From positions 37,336,875 to 37,400,874 of the forward strand of contig NC_052509.1 of NCBI RefSeq assembly GCF_014356525.2: DNA of 64,000 bases, written 5' to 3'. Position 1 is the stretch's first letter. Each line of letters starts with the position of its first letter. Below, one piece after another: positions 20,242-32,300 of this stretch. A program made the position numbers and the translations under genes. The notes under the pieces were generated by a model, which saw only the letters and a list, made by a program, of their open reading frames with translations, did not search any database and was not told where the DNA came from. Source of the DNA: Nilaparvata lugens (taxonomy: Eukaryota > Arthropoda > Insecta > Hemiptera > Delphacidae).

Positions 20242-22800
20242 TTAAAAATGTTCATAGGCCTACTCATTGTAGCATATTGTTATAAAGCTAAATGTTGAGT
20301 TATGGATGATAAACAAAAATTAATCTAGGCTACGGTTGAATATTATAAACTTATTGTTGATTAAAACACTGAATACACTTTGAACACTCAACACTCACTA
20401 TATATTTTGAATTCTTAAAACTTTACTATTCACAATTTGAATTTATTAAACACTTACTAAGCACTTTGAATACTAAAAAAATCTAATTTGAATCTCTATT
20501 GCATATTAAATAATTATAAAATGATAATTGATCAATTATAAAACTTGTAAATATTATAAAGCCCGTGACATATGTAAATTCGAGCCGGAAAAGTCTCATT
20601 TTCGGCCCTAGGTGCGAAATATACTATTTCGCCCCACCTGGATGTAATGAGCTTGTTTTCTTGCATCATATGGAGGCCGAAAGTGATTGTTTTCTGACCA
20701 GGCTGGTAAAAGTTTTACGGCCCTAGGGCTGTAAAATAACCTTGAAGTCAGCTGATTCTGATTTAATGTGTAGGTACGTTTTTACAAAATAGTTTATGAA
20801 ACGGAATCAGTTTATGCAACTAGGATTGAATAAAGTATTTTGCAAAAAGATACTATCATTCTATTTGGATGAATTAAATATGAATAAGATATATTATGAA
20901 CTATTCAAATTCGATTTTCAGAGTAGGATAGAACTTCTAACCTCAACTTACAATAACAAGCATTGTTGGCATCCAGATTGTCCAAATTTCAAGTGCGCTA
21001 AAACAGCTGACCAAAAAACTTTTCGTTATTCATGTTTATTATTCAAGAATCGAAACATTCATAATAATATCATCTTATTGCAATTTTAAAGAATAAAAGA
21101 GTATGAACTCAACCTCCCACAAATTGAAATCTACCCAGTTTAAGTACTGCATTTACCACTAAACCTGGTGGATAATTTTGGAACTACTTGAAACTACTAA
21201 AACCAACCTATTTTTTCGGACATGTTATTCATTATCAAAATTTGGGAACAGAATAGTTTGGGCCATGCCTATTGTTCTTTCCCGATCATATTTATATGAT
21301 TTGTAATTGTATTCACTGAAAATAAAAAATAAAAATATGTACTTGGAGAATTTCCTGATATTCAGATTACCTCAGATTTGCTAGAGTATGGCCTTCCAGT
21401 TTCGCTTTCAGAAGTGCCTAATAAACAATTATTCTCATATATATATATTGTTTTATTTTTTGTGTGGCAAAAAATAGCGTTCACACCACGGGCAAAAATG
21501 TGTTTCCGGCTCTAAATCTTTTTGAAAACCGATTTCGAGCCGGAAAAGTCTCATTTTCGGCCCTAGGTGCGAAATATATGTAGTACCTATTATAACATTT
21601 GCATTATGTGAGTTGTGTTAAGGAGGCAAGTTTTGGGTTTTACCTGTTTGCCTCCACATATTTTTTTGCATGAAAATAAATAAATGGTAGCAATCGGGCG
21701 AGATGTTGATCAAAAACCAAAATTCATCGAAATTGATATATTATACTCATTTTTGAAATTTGTAACTCAGTACCGTACCATACTCATTGAAGATAGATAG
21801 TTCCGAAGAATGATCTCACTTTATTGGCAATATTTCATACGGTAATCTAAAAAAAAAGGCGAGAACAAATTTTTCTGTCCGTTAACAGGATTTGGCGGAA
21901 GTAGCTGAAAACTGGAAAATGAATCGAAAATATGAGGTTTTAGGGCCAACCGATCTGTATCTAGCACAAGGAAATATTGCATGAAAAAATTGGTTCTGGA
22001 CCTCTCTCATTTATCCAAACGATGTACAGTATTAAAAAATCAGAACTACAATATAAAATTAAGCACCAATAATAGTAATTGGACTATTAGTACAGTATCA
22101 CTTATGAATGGAAATTGCATAGCAAAATAAGTATTTTTGAAGCACCGAAAATCTTCAAATTAAAGTTTATTATAAAAAATATGGTACCGTACGAAAGGCA
22201 GGCCTACACTGGGGCAATGTAAGCCCCGAACACTATAGATTGAATCAATGAAACATCTCTCATTATCACCACAAATGATCAGATAATAAATACGGTACAG
22301 CATTGTGAGAAAGTAGTCACGAATGTTGAGGTAGGTAGGGCTGAAAACATCACAGTACTGTACTGGGGAAAAAATCCAGTGGGGTAATCAGTGCCCCAGT
22401 GTTCCTTTGTTGGGTCTTGGGATAATAATAATAATATTAACTTAGCAATGTTTCTTTTCTTGTGACAGGTACCGATCTATTCTTGAGACAATTTGTTATT
22501 CGCTTTTTTTAATGCTTTTATAATTATCATTATAATTATTTTATAATATTATTATATTATTTTGGCTCATTTGGCAAAATTTTTTTTTCAAGAAGAGATT
22601 CCAATATCAGTGAAAATAATTACAAAATACGTATTTCTAATAGGAATAGGTAGCCTACTGTGAGCGTACCGGTACCTATTTCTTCTAAATTATGATTATA
22701 TTTTCCCAATTATTATAGATTCTCAAGTTTTAAAACGTTTTAATAGAAATTTTTGAGAAACAAAAAATACAATAAATAATATATTTCTCTAATTCTCTTT
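20242..22800. other. Intergenic region with repeats, no gene recognised
   Basis: Contains a direct repeat (AAAAGTCTCATTTTCGGCCC and following bases) at about 20582-20632 and 21536-21584, with a 97-codon + strand ORF between (20796-21089; CWHPDCPNFKC) that I do not recognise. A diverged family R copy lies at about 21690-22085. 21220-21320 resembles 55520-55620 (ATTATCAAAATTTGGGAA). An (AAT)n tract lies near 22425-22437. Confidence 0.5.
21690..22085. repeat. Family R repeat, diverged partial copy
   Basis: Shares the blocks GTTGATCAAAAACCAAAATT, GGCGAGAACAAATTTTTCTG, CTGTATCTAGCACAAG and AATCAGAACTACAATATAAA with the other R copies, at lower identity. It lies upstream of the Hsp90 promoter. Confidence 0.65.
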
Positions 22801-22827
22801 ACAGACGTAAATTCATTCTCCAAAATA

Positions 22828-22840
22828 TTCCAGAAAGTTC
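22828..22840. promoter_or_regulatory. Distal heat-shock element, three pentamers
   Basis: TTCnnGAAnnTTC in perfect 5-bp register, about 320 bp upstream of the predicted start of Hsp90. HSF trimers bind three or more alternating NGAAN units. Confidence 0.7.
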
Positions 22841-23068
22841 GATTTTCCATGACCACACGATTCAATGAACCGCCGGCTTGACAGGAAGCTACTTCGGAAT
22901 TAGGTATCAAAATAATATTTCATCACAGCAAAATCCACATTGATTATCTTATTGAATGATTGGTTGTTACTTATTAAATTTAAAATTGAATTATTTAATT
23001 AATATTATTTGAAATTATTTAGTAATTAGATCTGAAATTGCAGTACTCAAGTTCTATTTTGACTCATA

Positions 23069-23091
23069 GAACATTCGAGAAGCTTCAGGAA
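23069..23091. promoter_or_regulatory. Central heat-shock element, five pentamers
   Basis: GAA-TTC-GAA-TTC-GAA with exactly two bases between each unit, all five perfect. It lies about 75-95 bp before the predicted transcription start of Hsp90, a position expected for the main HSF-binding site. Confidence 0.88.
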
Positions 23092-23111
23092 GCCGGAACC
23101 TAACCAAAAGC

Positions 23112-23139
23112 TTCTAGAATGTTCCATTGCGTTTATAAA
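23112..23139 (+). promoter_or_regulatory. Proximal heat-shock element and TATA box of Hsp90
   Basis: TTCnnGAAnnTTC at 23112-23124 is followed ten bases later by TATAAA (23134-23139). A TCACATT initiator-like word at 23161 places transcription start near 23163, about 29 bases from the TATA box. Confidence 0.85.
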
Positions 23140-23162
23140 TACGCGAACAGACATTGCCGGTC

Positions 23163-23249
23163 ACATTGTTAATCAGAACTCAGAAAGCTAAACCTTAAAG
23201 TTCGTTAAATTCGTGTTGTGATTTTGTAAATTTACTCTTGTGCATAAAG
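23163..23249 (+). other. Hsp90 exon 1, untranslated
   Basis: Predicted 87-base leader from the initiator to a strong donor (AAAG/GTGAGT, intron from 23250). It contains no ATG. An untranslated first exon followed by an intron is known for insect hsp83/hsp90. Start site and splice are predicted, not proven. Confidence 0.75.
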
Positions 23250-24047
23250 GTGAGTAGATTTTTATGATTTGAATTCTCCAATTTAATTTATTTCATCCAC
23301 TATCCAGTTAAAAATGATTGAGTATACTTATTCGTTTTGAGAAACGTTTTTCTAAAATAATTGAAAACGTGAGATCAGACCACAATTAGTGATGTTTCTT
23401 GTTTAATTAAGTTAATTATAATTTTAAATTAATAGTAGTTAATTTTAAATTTTATAGTAATTTGATAATTCGTATATTAATAATCGTGTATGTGTATTGA
23501 GGAAATTTAACATTTAGGCCTATCCACTTTGATGTCTAATTTTTCCTAATTTTATTCACAATTTATTACTGGACGTACACTTACACCTATTTGTATTTTG
23601 GTTTGAAGATACCGGTAGGTATAATCTTTGAACAATATTCTAGGCTATTGTTATAGTTGTCTTGTCTAGCAATTGAATGAAACCTGTTAATGCATACTTA
23701 TTTTCGTCTGCAATCCTTGATAATTTTAATCTGTCAACTGTAATTTGTTGAACTCTGAAATAAGTTAGTGGATTGAATTTAGCCTATTTGCTGTAAATAA
23801 CCTTAGTGCAATTAATTTCTTCACAAGTTTGTGCAGTATTGAGTTTTATCAGAACTCCATAATCTCATTCGAACTCTTAATTAATCAACCTAGGCTAACC
23901 TAAATTATAAACGCATAGCGTTTATAAAATATTAACTCTAGAAAGACTACAGAGGTTACACGTAAATAAATCATCCTGATCATTTTCTACTGAACATATC
24001 TTCTGTTTTTACCTAGTAAATTTGGTTTGTAGACCTAGAATTTTTTT

Positions 24048-24920
24048 ACTTTCCTTGCCCTATTACAATAGGTAAGGAAAGTATTGCTTTCCAAAAAAAT
24101 TTAAGGTACCCTAATTTCATGTTTCCTATACGTTTCAAGGTCCCCTGAGTCCAAAAACATGATTTTTGGGTGTGTGTGTGTCTGTGAACACGATAACTCC
24201 ATTCCTAATTAACCGATTGACTTGAAATTTTAAACTTAAGGTCCTTATACCATGAGGATCCGACAATAAGAAATTCAGTAAAATTCAATTCAAAATGGCG
24301 GATAATGGCTAAAAAACTATGTTTTTCACGGTTTTCTCGAAAACGCCTCTAATGATTTTCTTCAAATTTATACCCTAAATAGCTATTTATAAACCCTATC
24401 AACTGACATGAGTCTCATTTCTGGGAAAATTGCAGGAGCTTTGTAATATTCCTGAGAAGAATGAATTTTCTTGAAATTTTTGAAGAAAATCACTATTTTC
24501 TCAAAAATGACTTGACCGATTTTTTTTCCAAATTCATACCCGGTATAGTTATATATCAGCTCTATAAACTGGCATGAGTCTCCTCCCTGAGAAATTAACA
24601 GGGGGTTTACCCCATCCTTGAGAAATGTACTTATCCTCCTTCTCGTGAGTGAGGTAGGTAGGTAGAGCAGTTCATTCAAAAGAACACTTGTCAATATTTT
24701 ATTTGTAGAACAGCTGTTTTGACAACTTTTAAAAAATCCTCAAATTTTATAATTCAAGCAAAGGAAAATGTACTCTGAACACAATAACAACAGTATAATC
24801 GTAGTTTTAATTATTTAACCGCCCATCGGCATATTGTTATTCCCCTAAATTATCCTCGTTAATGAGATTTATAGATCAATGAGCAAGGAAAGTTGTGTGA
24901 GTGTATCACACCAGATTTTT
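24048..24920. mobile_element. Family T element, copy 1
   Basis: Starts ACTTTCCTTGCCCTATTACA and ends GCAAGGAAAGTTGTGTGAG...CACACCAGATTTTT. The left end can fold into a hairpin (ACTTTCCTT...AAGGAAAGT); the same 12-bp word ACTTTCCTTGCC recurs inverted near the other end. It contains a GT-rich microsatellite (24170-24182). It is the most diverged of four copies. Confidence 0.7.
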
Positions 24921-25559
24921 TATTCTCCAACTAGTCTTTTTTACTGCACTCGTGACTTAGAAGCCGTAAGTTGTTTAGAAGTGTTTGGAAAAAATATATT
25001 TGGTACGGGTTACCCCTGTTGTTTCTAGAGTGTTTTATATCATAAGAGTACATTATTGATCTACATCTATTATAAGATTCTTCAGTTAGATTCACAGATT
25101 CTGAACCTGTGTTTGCCGTATTATCCTCTTTTTTCATTATTCTTTAAGTTATTATTCATTTTCCATTTTAGTTATATCATATTTTAGAAGATTAATAATC
25201 TTTTCACACATTTCACATTAGTTTCTTAATATTTTCCAGCAATTGTCAATGCAAATTACACCCTTCTTAATTTTTACCTTGGTTGACGCACTTTTTTATT
25301 TTGAGACCATTATTTACAAACTGGGTACACATCCTGATCCAATCCAATAGAAAATGATTGGTATTGAGATATTGAAAAAAGTATCAAATTCGGTGGCCCA
25401 ACAGGTTTATTTGATACTAGCAGGTAACTCGTGCTCCGCTAAGGTATAATTGAATACTTGACAAACTGAAATCTTGATTTAAAATAGACCTATAACCATC
25501 CTTTTGGTAAATCAAAAATCTACAGTGTTCCAGAATTAGTGTCGTAAATTGAATTACGT

Positions 25560-26520
25560 GACATTTTAATTTCGTAACAATTGATCACTTGACAGTGAAA
25601 TTTAAGTCTGGAACATCTGGAACACAATTTTTGACTTTGTAGCTTAATGAAGACTAGTTGGGAGGTTAACATAGCACATTTAAAAGCGTATATCTCGAAA
25701 ACTGTTGGAGATATCACTAACCACCACAGAACAAATATTGTAGAGAATTTATCAAGCTTTATTTTTGAATAGTTAGTCATGTCGGTTGAACGCATTTTCC
25801 TCAAGATTTGAACGTGTAAGCAAAACATTGAAATATGCAACTTTTAAACCACCCTCATCCCTTTAGCACAAGGGGTAGGAATGGGGACTTTTGATATTTT
25901 CATCCCCTAACTGGTCCCAACAAAGTTGCGAAGTCAAAAATTGTGTTCAAAACATTCTCTCTAAATTCCTTTGTCAATTGGTCTATTTTTGCATTACTGA
26001 AGATCTCACACTCAACACTGAAGCTGCTGCAAAAGTCGTTGGGATGTGCGTAAACTTGTGAAATTATACATCAAATTGAAGAGAATTTGATGCTCTGAAA
26101 GCTCATGATCAGCATGGATTTTTCCCATCGATATTAAAACAGTTATAAGAGCAAAAATATAAAAAAATCTAAGAATAATGTGTTTTTTCAAAAATGTCAC
26201 ATCTTTTAGAGCGGATATCTTGAAAAGTAAAAGAGATATTGAAAAAGTTGTTAGATCAATATTGTAGGAAATTATGTAAGCTTTAATTTCTTATAGAGTA
26301 GCCTAGTTAAGTCTGTAAAATCCATAATTTTCGAGTTATATGCGAGAAACCAAAAAAATGGTACCTTTGAACCACCCCCACACTCTTAGCACAGGGGGTA
26401 GTGGTGGGGACTTTTGATATGTTAAACTCCTCACTACCCTAAACAGAACTGCGGGGTCAAAAATTGTCTTCCAAACTTTTCCCTCTATAACACTTGTTGA
26501 CTGGGCAAATTGGCCATTTT
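25560..26520. repeat. Family Z repeat, copy 1
   Basis: Two successive modules of about 0.5 kb, each ending in CAAAAATTGT followed by a TTC-AAA-CATTC-type block. It matches 62690-63490 over most of its length and ends with GTTGACTGGGC, equivalent to the TTGACTGGACTAT terminus of copy 3. Confidence 0.65.
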
Positions 26521-26527
26521 TTGTGTA

Positions 26528-27345
26528 TTGGAATATGAGCTTAAGTACACTCAACAATAAATTTTCCATTTTTTGACCGAATTTGACTTATGATGCATGA
26601 TTTTGGACCGCCTTGACGAGCCGAGAAGAATGAAGTGTAAGTACGATGAAATATGAGCATTGTGTCAAAAGTTATACGTGTTTGAAATTTTGATCCTTGA
26701 GGTGTCCTTGAGCGCGCCTCTCCACTAGGAAATACTGAAATGAAGTGCATCTAATGGGTGATTCTCATAGAACATGATCTCATGTAGTTGTTGATGATGG
26801 TTGAAGCTGAAAATTAGGTGTTTTTCACAATACAAGGAGCATTGTTGTCAGGTGTACATGGAAATCTATATGAGATAAGAGCGCTCTACCTGATCTCAGA
26901 TTGTAGAGCACAAAAATACGCCCAGAGGGATTTTGAATTATACAACTAAATGGTAACAATCGTAAGATATTGTTGATCAAAAACTAAAATTCATCAAAAT
27001 TTATTTTTTCTTCAAATTTCACTAATTTTTGAAAAATCATAACTCAGCACTCATTGGAGATACAGAGTTCCAAATGATCTCATTTTATTCAGAATTTTAT
27101 AATCTAAAAAAAGGCGAGAGCAAATTTTTCTGTCCGATTACGAGATTTGGCAGAAATAGCTGAAAACTGAAAATGAGCCGAAAATACGAGGTTTTTGGGC
27201 CACCCTGTATCTAGCACAAGCTAATTTTGCATGAAGAAATTGGTTCCGGATTTCTCTTATGTACCCAAATAATATATTAAAAAATCAGAACTACAATATA
27301 AATTGCCTGCACCAATGTATATAGTGACTGGCCTAATATTAAATT
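26528..27345 (-). repeat. Family R repeat, near complete copy
   Basis: Inverse orientation to the 7854-8700 copy, running from ACACTCAACAATAAATTTTC to CAGAACTACAATATAAATTG. It shows the uninterrupted TAAGGAC/ACCTC site (about 26700-26715) into which the LTR element inserted in the copy at window start. Confidence 0.75.
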
Positions 27346-27687
27346 TTCAATTCCAACTGTATTTAAGATAAAGCTTTGAAACTCGGTATGGCTCCATATG
27401 GCCATTCAGATTATTCTACAATGTTTTTCATAGATGATCTTGTCTGTATATACATAGTCATACATGCAGTACAAAAAGAATTAATTTCTCTGTTATTATT
27501 TGCTTAATCTTGATAAATGAGATATCCTTGGAATCTTGATGAAATTTGCTAACTTTTTTGTCTCTTAAGTTTTTTTAAGTGAACGGTTTTCGTGAAATTT
27601 GCAATCAAAAATTTGAAATGGCCGACATTATGAAAATTTACATCAAAATTTTTTTTTATTTAATTTTTTAATTTGAGTGTATTTTTT

Positions 27688-28480
27688 ACTTTCCTTGCCC
27701 TATTACCATAGGTAAGGAAAGTATTGCTTTCCGAAAAAATTAAGGAACCCCAATTTCTAAATTTCTATACGTTTCAAGGTCCCCTGAGTCCAAAAAAGTG
27801 GTTTTTGGGTATTGGTCTGTATGTGTGTGTGTATGTGCGCCTGTGTACACGATATCTCATCTCCCATTTAACGGAATGACTTGAAATTTGGAACGTAAGG
27901 TCCTTACACTATAAGGATCCGATACGAACAATTTCGATCAAATGCAATCCAATATGGCGGCTAAAATGACAAAAATGTCAAAAACAGGGTTTTTCGCGAT
28001 TTTCTCGAAAACGGCTCCAACGATTTTGATCAAATTTTTACCTGGATTAGTCATTGATAAGCTCTATCAACTGCAACAAGTCCTATATATGTAGAAATTT
28101 TAGGAGCTTGGCCCCATTTATGCAAAGTTTGATTTTAGATTCTCAATTATCAGCCTTCATATACAATTTAAACGAAAAACTTCAAGTGGAAAAGATTGAG
28201 CATGAAAATCTCTGCAATTCATGTCCAGTAACATTTCCACCTAGAATTGAAAATAAGCTTGAAATCCGAGAAAATGTGATTATTAAATTGAAAACTGTTG
28301 GTTCTATTAAATCTGAACTACGAAGAGATAGCAGACCTCGTGTGTTTCCAGCGTTATTGACCTATCACCAGCTGTCTTATATCTTTGAATAGTAGACTTC
28401 AGATGCGCGAGTACACTAGCTTCAGGTGATCAATTTTCATAACGGCAAGGAAAGTTGTGTGAGTGCGCCACACTAGATTT
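27688..28480. mobile_element. Family T element, copy 2, with 112-codon ORF
   Basis: Same terminal words as copy 1 (ACTTTCCTTGCC hairpin; GCGCCACACTAGATTTTT). A + strand ORF at 28054-28392 covers its last third. The equivalent part of copies 3 and 4 is similar in sequence (GATTTTAGATTCTCAATTAT, TTTAAACRAAAA), but copy 4 carries indels. No known domain is seen in the ORF. Confidence 0.72.
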
Positions 28481-29300
28481 TTTTAAGTTGAGTCTGTATA
28501 GCATAAATTATTCATACCAAATTGCAGATCAATACAACATTTCGTTTTTGAGATGAAAATTCCCAAGTGAAAAAAATTGGCAGCTATAAGGATAACCGCT
28601 GAGTTTTGGACACTTCAAATATGACATTTTGTAGTCTCCTATCATCCAGGAACAATACCCTAGAATGTTCGACACTACTGATACACTCTGTATAATTCAA
28701 CATTTCAAGTTATAATCAGTCCAATAGTTCAGACGTGATGATGCGACATTTGTGAATCTCTATTCCGTACGAATAAGCCAATTCCTCACTTTATTATATT
28801 GTAGATTATTTCTTTCCATCCCTTAGATGAAATCCCGTTAATAATAGGTACAATATTAAAATTATAGGTATAGTTTGGATTATACTGTATTGGATAATCT
28901 GTTGTCGTATGTTATATTTTGAGTTATGCAGAGTGATAAATATCTGATAGATGCTAACAATAACTCCCTTGAAGAGGAATTTGTTCACGTTGAATATTTT
29001 CTTCGAAACAACGTCTAACCTAATATTAAATTTATTTCTTAGGGCTTCTTGATGGTTAATAACAAGATAGTAAACCCAGCTGTTACATCAGCTTCACTAT
29101 CCCTTTCATTATAATTTGTTAATTTTATAAAAATAAACAGTTCAGTTTTAGAACCAAAACGAACCACATTACTCAACTAACATTATTACTTGAACACTTT
29201 ATGATGAGATAAATAACCAAAATCGGTCATGTCGCCAAAGACAAGAAAATAAGAGTACTAGTGATTCTATATAATAATATTGTTATTTTGAATTTTTTAG

Positions 29301-32300
29301 ATGCCAGAAGACGTACAGATGGAAGCCGGAGAGGTGGAGACTTTTGTCTTCCAGGCGGAAATCGCCCAGTTAATGTCATTGATCATAAACACCTTCTACT
29401 CCAACAAAGAAATCTTTCTTCGTGAATTGATTTCAAACTCTTCTGATGTAAGTAACATAAAGTTGACTTCTAAAATACATTAATTTGTGCTAACTTGCAC
29501 TATTTGACCGCTATAGCCCAATTGGAGTTGCTTAAATCTGGAATTTAAAGTTAGTTCACTTGTGTAATCTAAAATCTAATATTATTTTCAATAATATTGT
29601 AATTTTACCTGACTATTAAAATCATATAATGTTGATTTGATCAGTTTTTTAAATTATATTCATTGGATGAATCATAATTTATAATACAGCCTAATGAATC
29701 ATAGGTTACATTTTTTAGGTTAGATGATTTTATATTTTCATCAATGCTATGTGAGGGAGCTATGCACACTTGAAGTTATGATTTAAAATTTTATTAATAG
29801 GTTTTGTGCGGAACCTATTGTGGACTTATTTTATAGTCCTGTCACCCTATTGTGTGTGTAGTAATTTGTTTATTGTATTCTAAACATTGATCATTGTTCC
29901 TAAAGGAAAATGTTGTTGTAGAAAGTTGGTTGATAGCTCTACTTGATTGGTGTATATATATAATGCTGGAGCTGTCAGCAGTGCTACATTCTGTGTGGAT
30001 TCTGCTGATTCCGGTGGTCGTGAGAACCTAAAATGTATTGATGATGTTAGATTGTAAAATCCGTTCAGTTACAGCAACTGTATTTCAATTGATTCGATTG
30101 CTTCTAAATATGCAATCATTTTGGTAGCTTTTAATAATAATATCTAATTCCAATTATTATGTTCTATTAAAGGCTTTGGACAAGATCAGATACGAAGGTC
30201 TCACTGATGCCAGCAAATTGGAATCTGGAAAGGACCTGCAGATTAAGATCATCCCAAACAAGAATGATAGAACACTCACCATCATTGATACGTAAGTGTT
30301 CACTGCAATATTCATATTTTGTAATGAATACTCGATTACAGAATAGCTTATGAATGATTTATTCTGGAATCTCAAATACTATTAATTTAGCTATTTTGCT
30401 GCTCAGCAGCATTTTACCTTCAGGTAGAATTGTTCAAAAATCAATTATGAGGAATTAATGGATTATTCAACACTAGCAATTAACCCGTGTTCCGCAAGGA
30501 TCTAATAAAAACTTGGAGTAATGAATCATAATATGATATTATCTTGCATTCAGAATAGGCCTATAACGACCCTATATGCAAATCTATATGCAAAATCTCA
30601 AGTTGATTAGTCCAGTACTTCGAACATGATGATGCTAGCTACATTCGTGAATTTTGTATCCCGTACGTGTATAAGCCAGTTCTTTTCTTTTAGTACGGTA
30701 TTGATAAAGCAGAAATAGGAAAGCTTCCAATATTAACTATTATTGAACTAATATGGAACTGAATCTTTCTGTCGATATTGAATCTTGAAATTGTAAGAAT
30801 TATTTCAAATTATTTTTCCTACACTTACCTTGAATAGTGGTACACTAATCAGTGGTGCACTGATTACAGAACGCAAAGAATCACTTTTCCGCTGTAGTGC
30901 TGGAAAATTTTTTTCTGCATTCCAGATTTGCAACATGGCAACGCAAAATAGTAGTAGGTTATATGGAGCACCAGTGCAGCAAAATCAAAATAAAGTTGGT
31001 AACAGTTACTGTGGTATAGTGTTATGGTTCACGTTATAATAACGATGGACAACGAGGACAGCCACCACATGAGTGACAGCCGCCCCTTCATTCATTTACT
31101 ACCACATTATTCAATTTTAAATAAATTAAGGTTTTTATTAATAATAAAATTACACAGAAAAACATTTGATGGATTTCAGTGAATTTTACCCATAATTACC
31201 CACTTTTCATATTCAATGGTAACTGTAGGACAAATTTAATGTGAAATACGTGCGCAAAGTTCCTCTGCTGCACTCAACAAACCATTCCGCCCTAGTAAAC
31301 GTTTCTTTCGGTGCAGCAAACTGTCACTTTGCGCACTAGTTGCACAAATAACTATTTCGAAACGGTTTCATAATTTTCTTTCAATTTAAATACGCATTAA
31401 ATTTGAATTGATTTTTTAAAATAACGATTTATAATTAATTCCTATCAAATGTAGGCGTTTACATCAAGTCCCGATGTAATTTCCAACTTTGCTTGTGGTT
31501 ATCAGTTGTGGTTCATTTATCGATTTTTTGAATAGAAACTTTTATTTATGTGAAGATTTGAAATTCCAAATGGAGTTTTTATCAACACCTTGTATTTAAT
31601 GTTTTCACTCGGCTCAAATTGAAGAACTAAAAAAAATCCATTTTGATAACCAAATATTATGTCATTCACGGTAATTGTGAATAAGTATCTTGGATATTAT
31701 TATGGACGAGTTAAGAAAAATAACGTTTCATTCAAGTTTTGGGATTCAACTAGCTATGATTGAATATAACATTTATCAAATTTGAATAGCTTATGTATTT
31801 TGTTTTTTTGCAGCGGAATTGGTATGACAAAGGCTGACCTTGTGAACAACCTGGGAACAATCGCAAAATCAGGAACAAAGGCGTTTATGGAGGCTCTGCA
31901 GGCCGGCGCCGACATCTCGATGATTGGTCAGTTTGGTGTGGGTTTCTACTCGGCCTACCTGGTGGCCGACAAGGTGACTGTGACGTCGAAGCACAACGAC
32001 GATGAGCAATACCTGTGGGAGTCATCCGCTGGAGGTTCGTTTACGGTCCGTCCAGACCACACGGAACCCCTTGGCCGCGGCACCAAGATCGTGCTCTACA
32101 TCAAGGAGGACCAGGCCGAATTCCTCGAGGAGCGCAAGATCAAGGAGGTGGTGAAGAAGCACTCTCAGTTCATCGGCTACCCCATCAAGCTGCTGGTCGA
32201 GAAGGAGCGCGACAAGGAATTGAGCGACGACGAGGCTGACGAGGAGGAGCAGGAGGAGAAGAAGAAGGAGGGTGAGGGTGACAAGGCCGAAGACGAGGAG

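Larger units (their letters stand above)
23250..29300 (+). other. Hsp90 intron 1, 6 kb, transposon-rich
   Basis: GTGAGT donor; the acceptor TTTTTTAG ends one base before the start codon. The intron holds two family T copies (24048-24920, 27688-28480), a family Z copy (about 25560-26520) and a family R copy (26528-27345). These account for half or more of its length. No gene on either strand is supported inside it. Confidence 0.75.
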
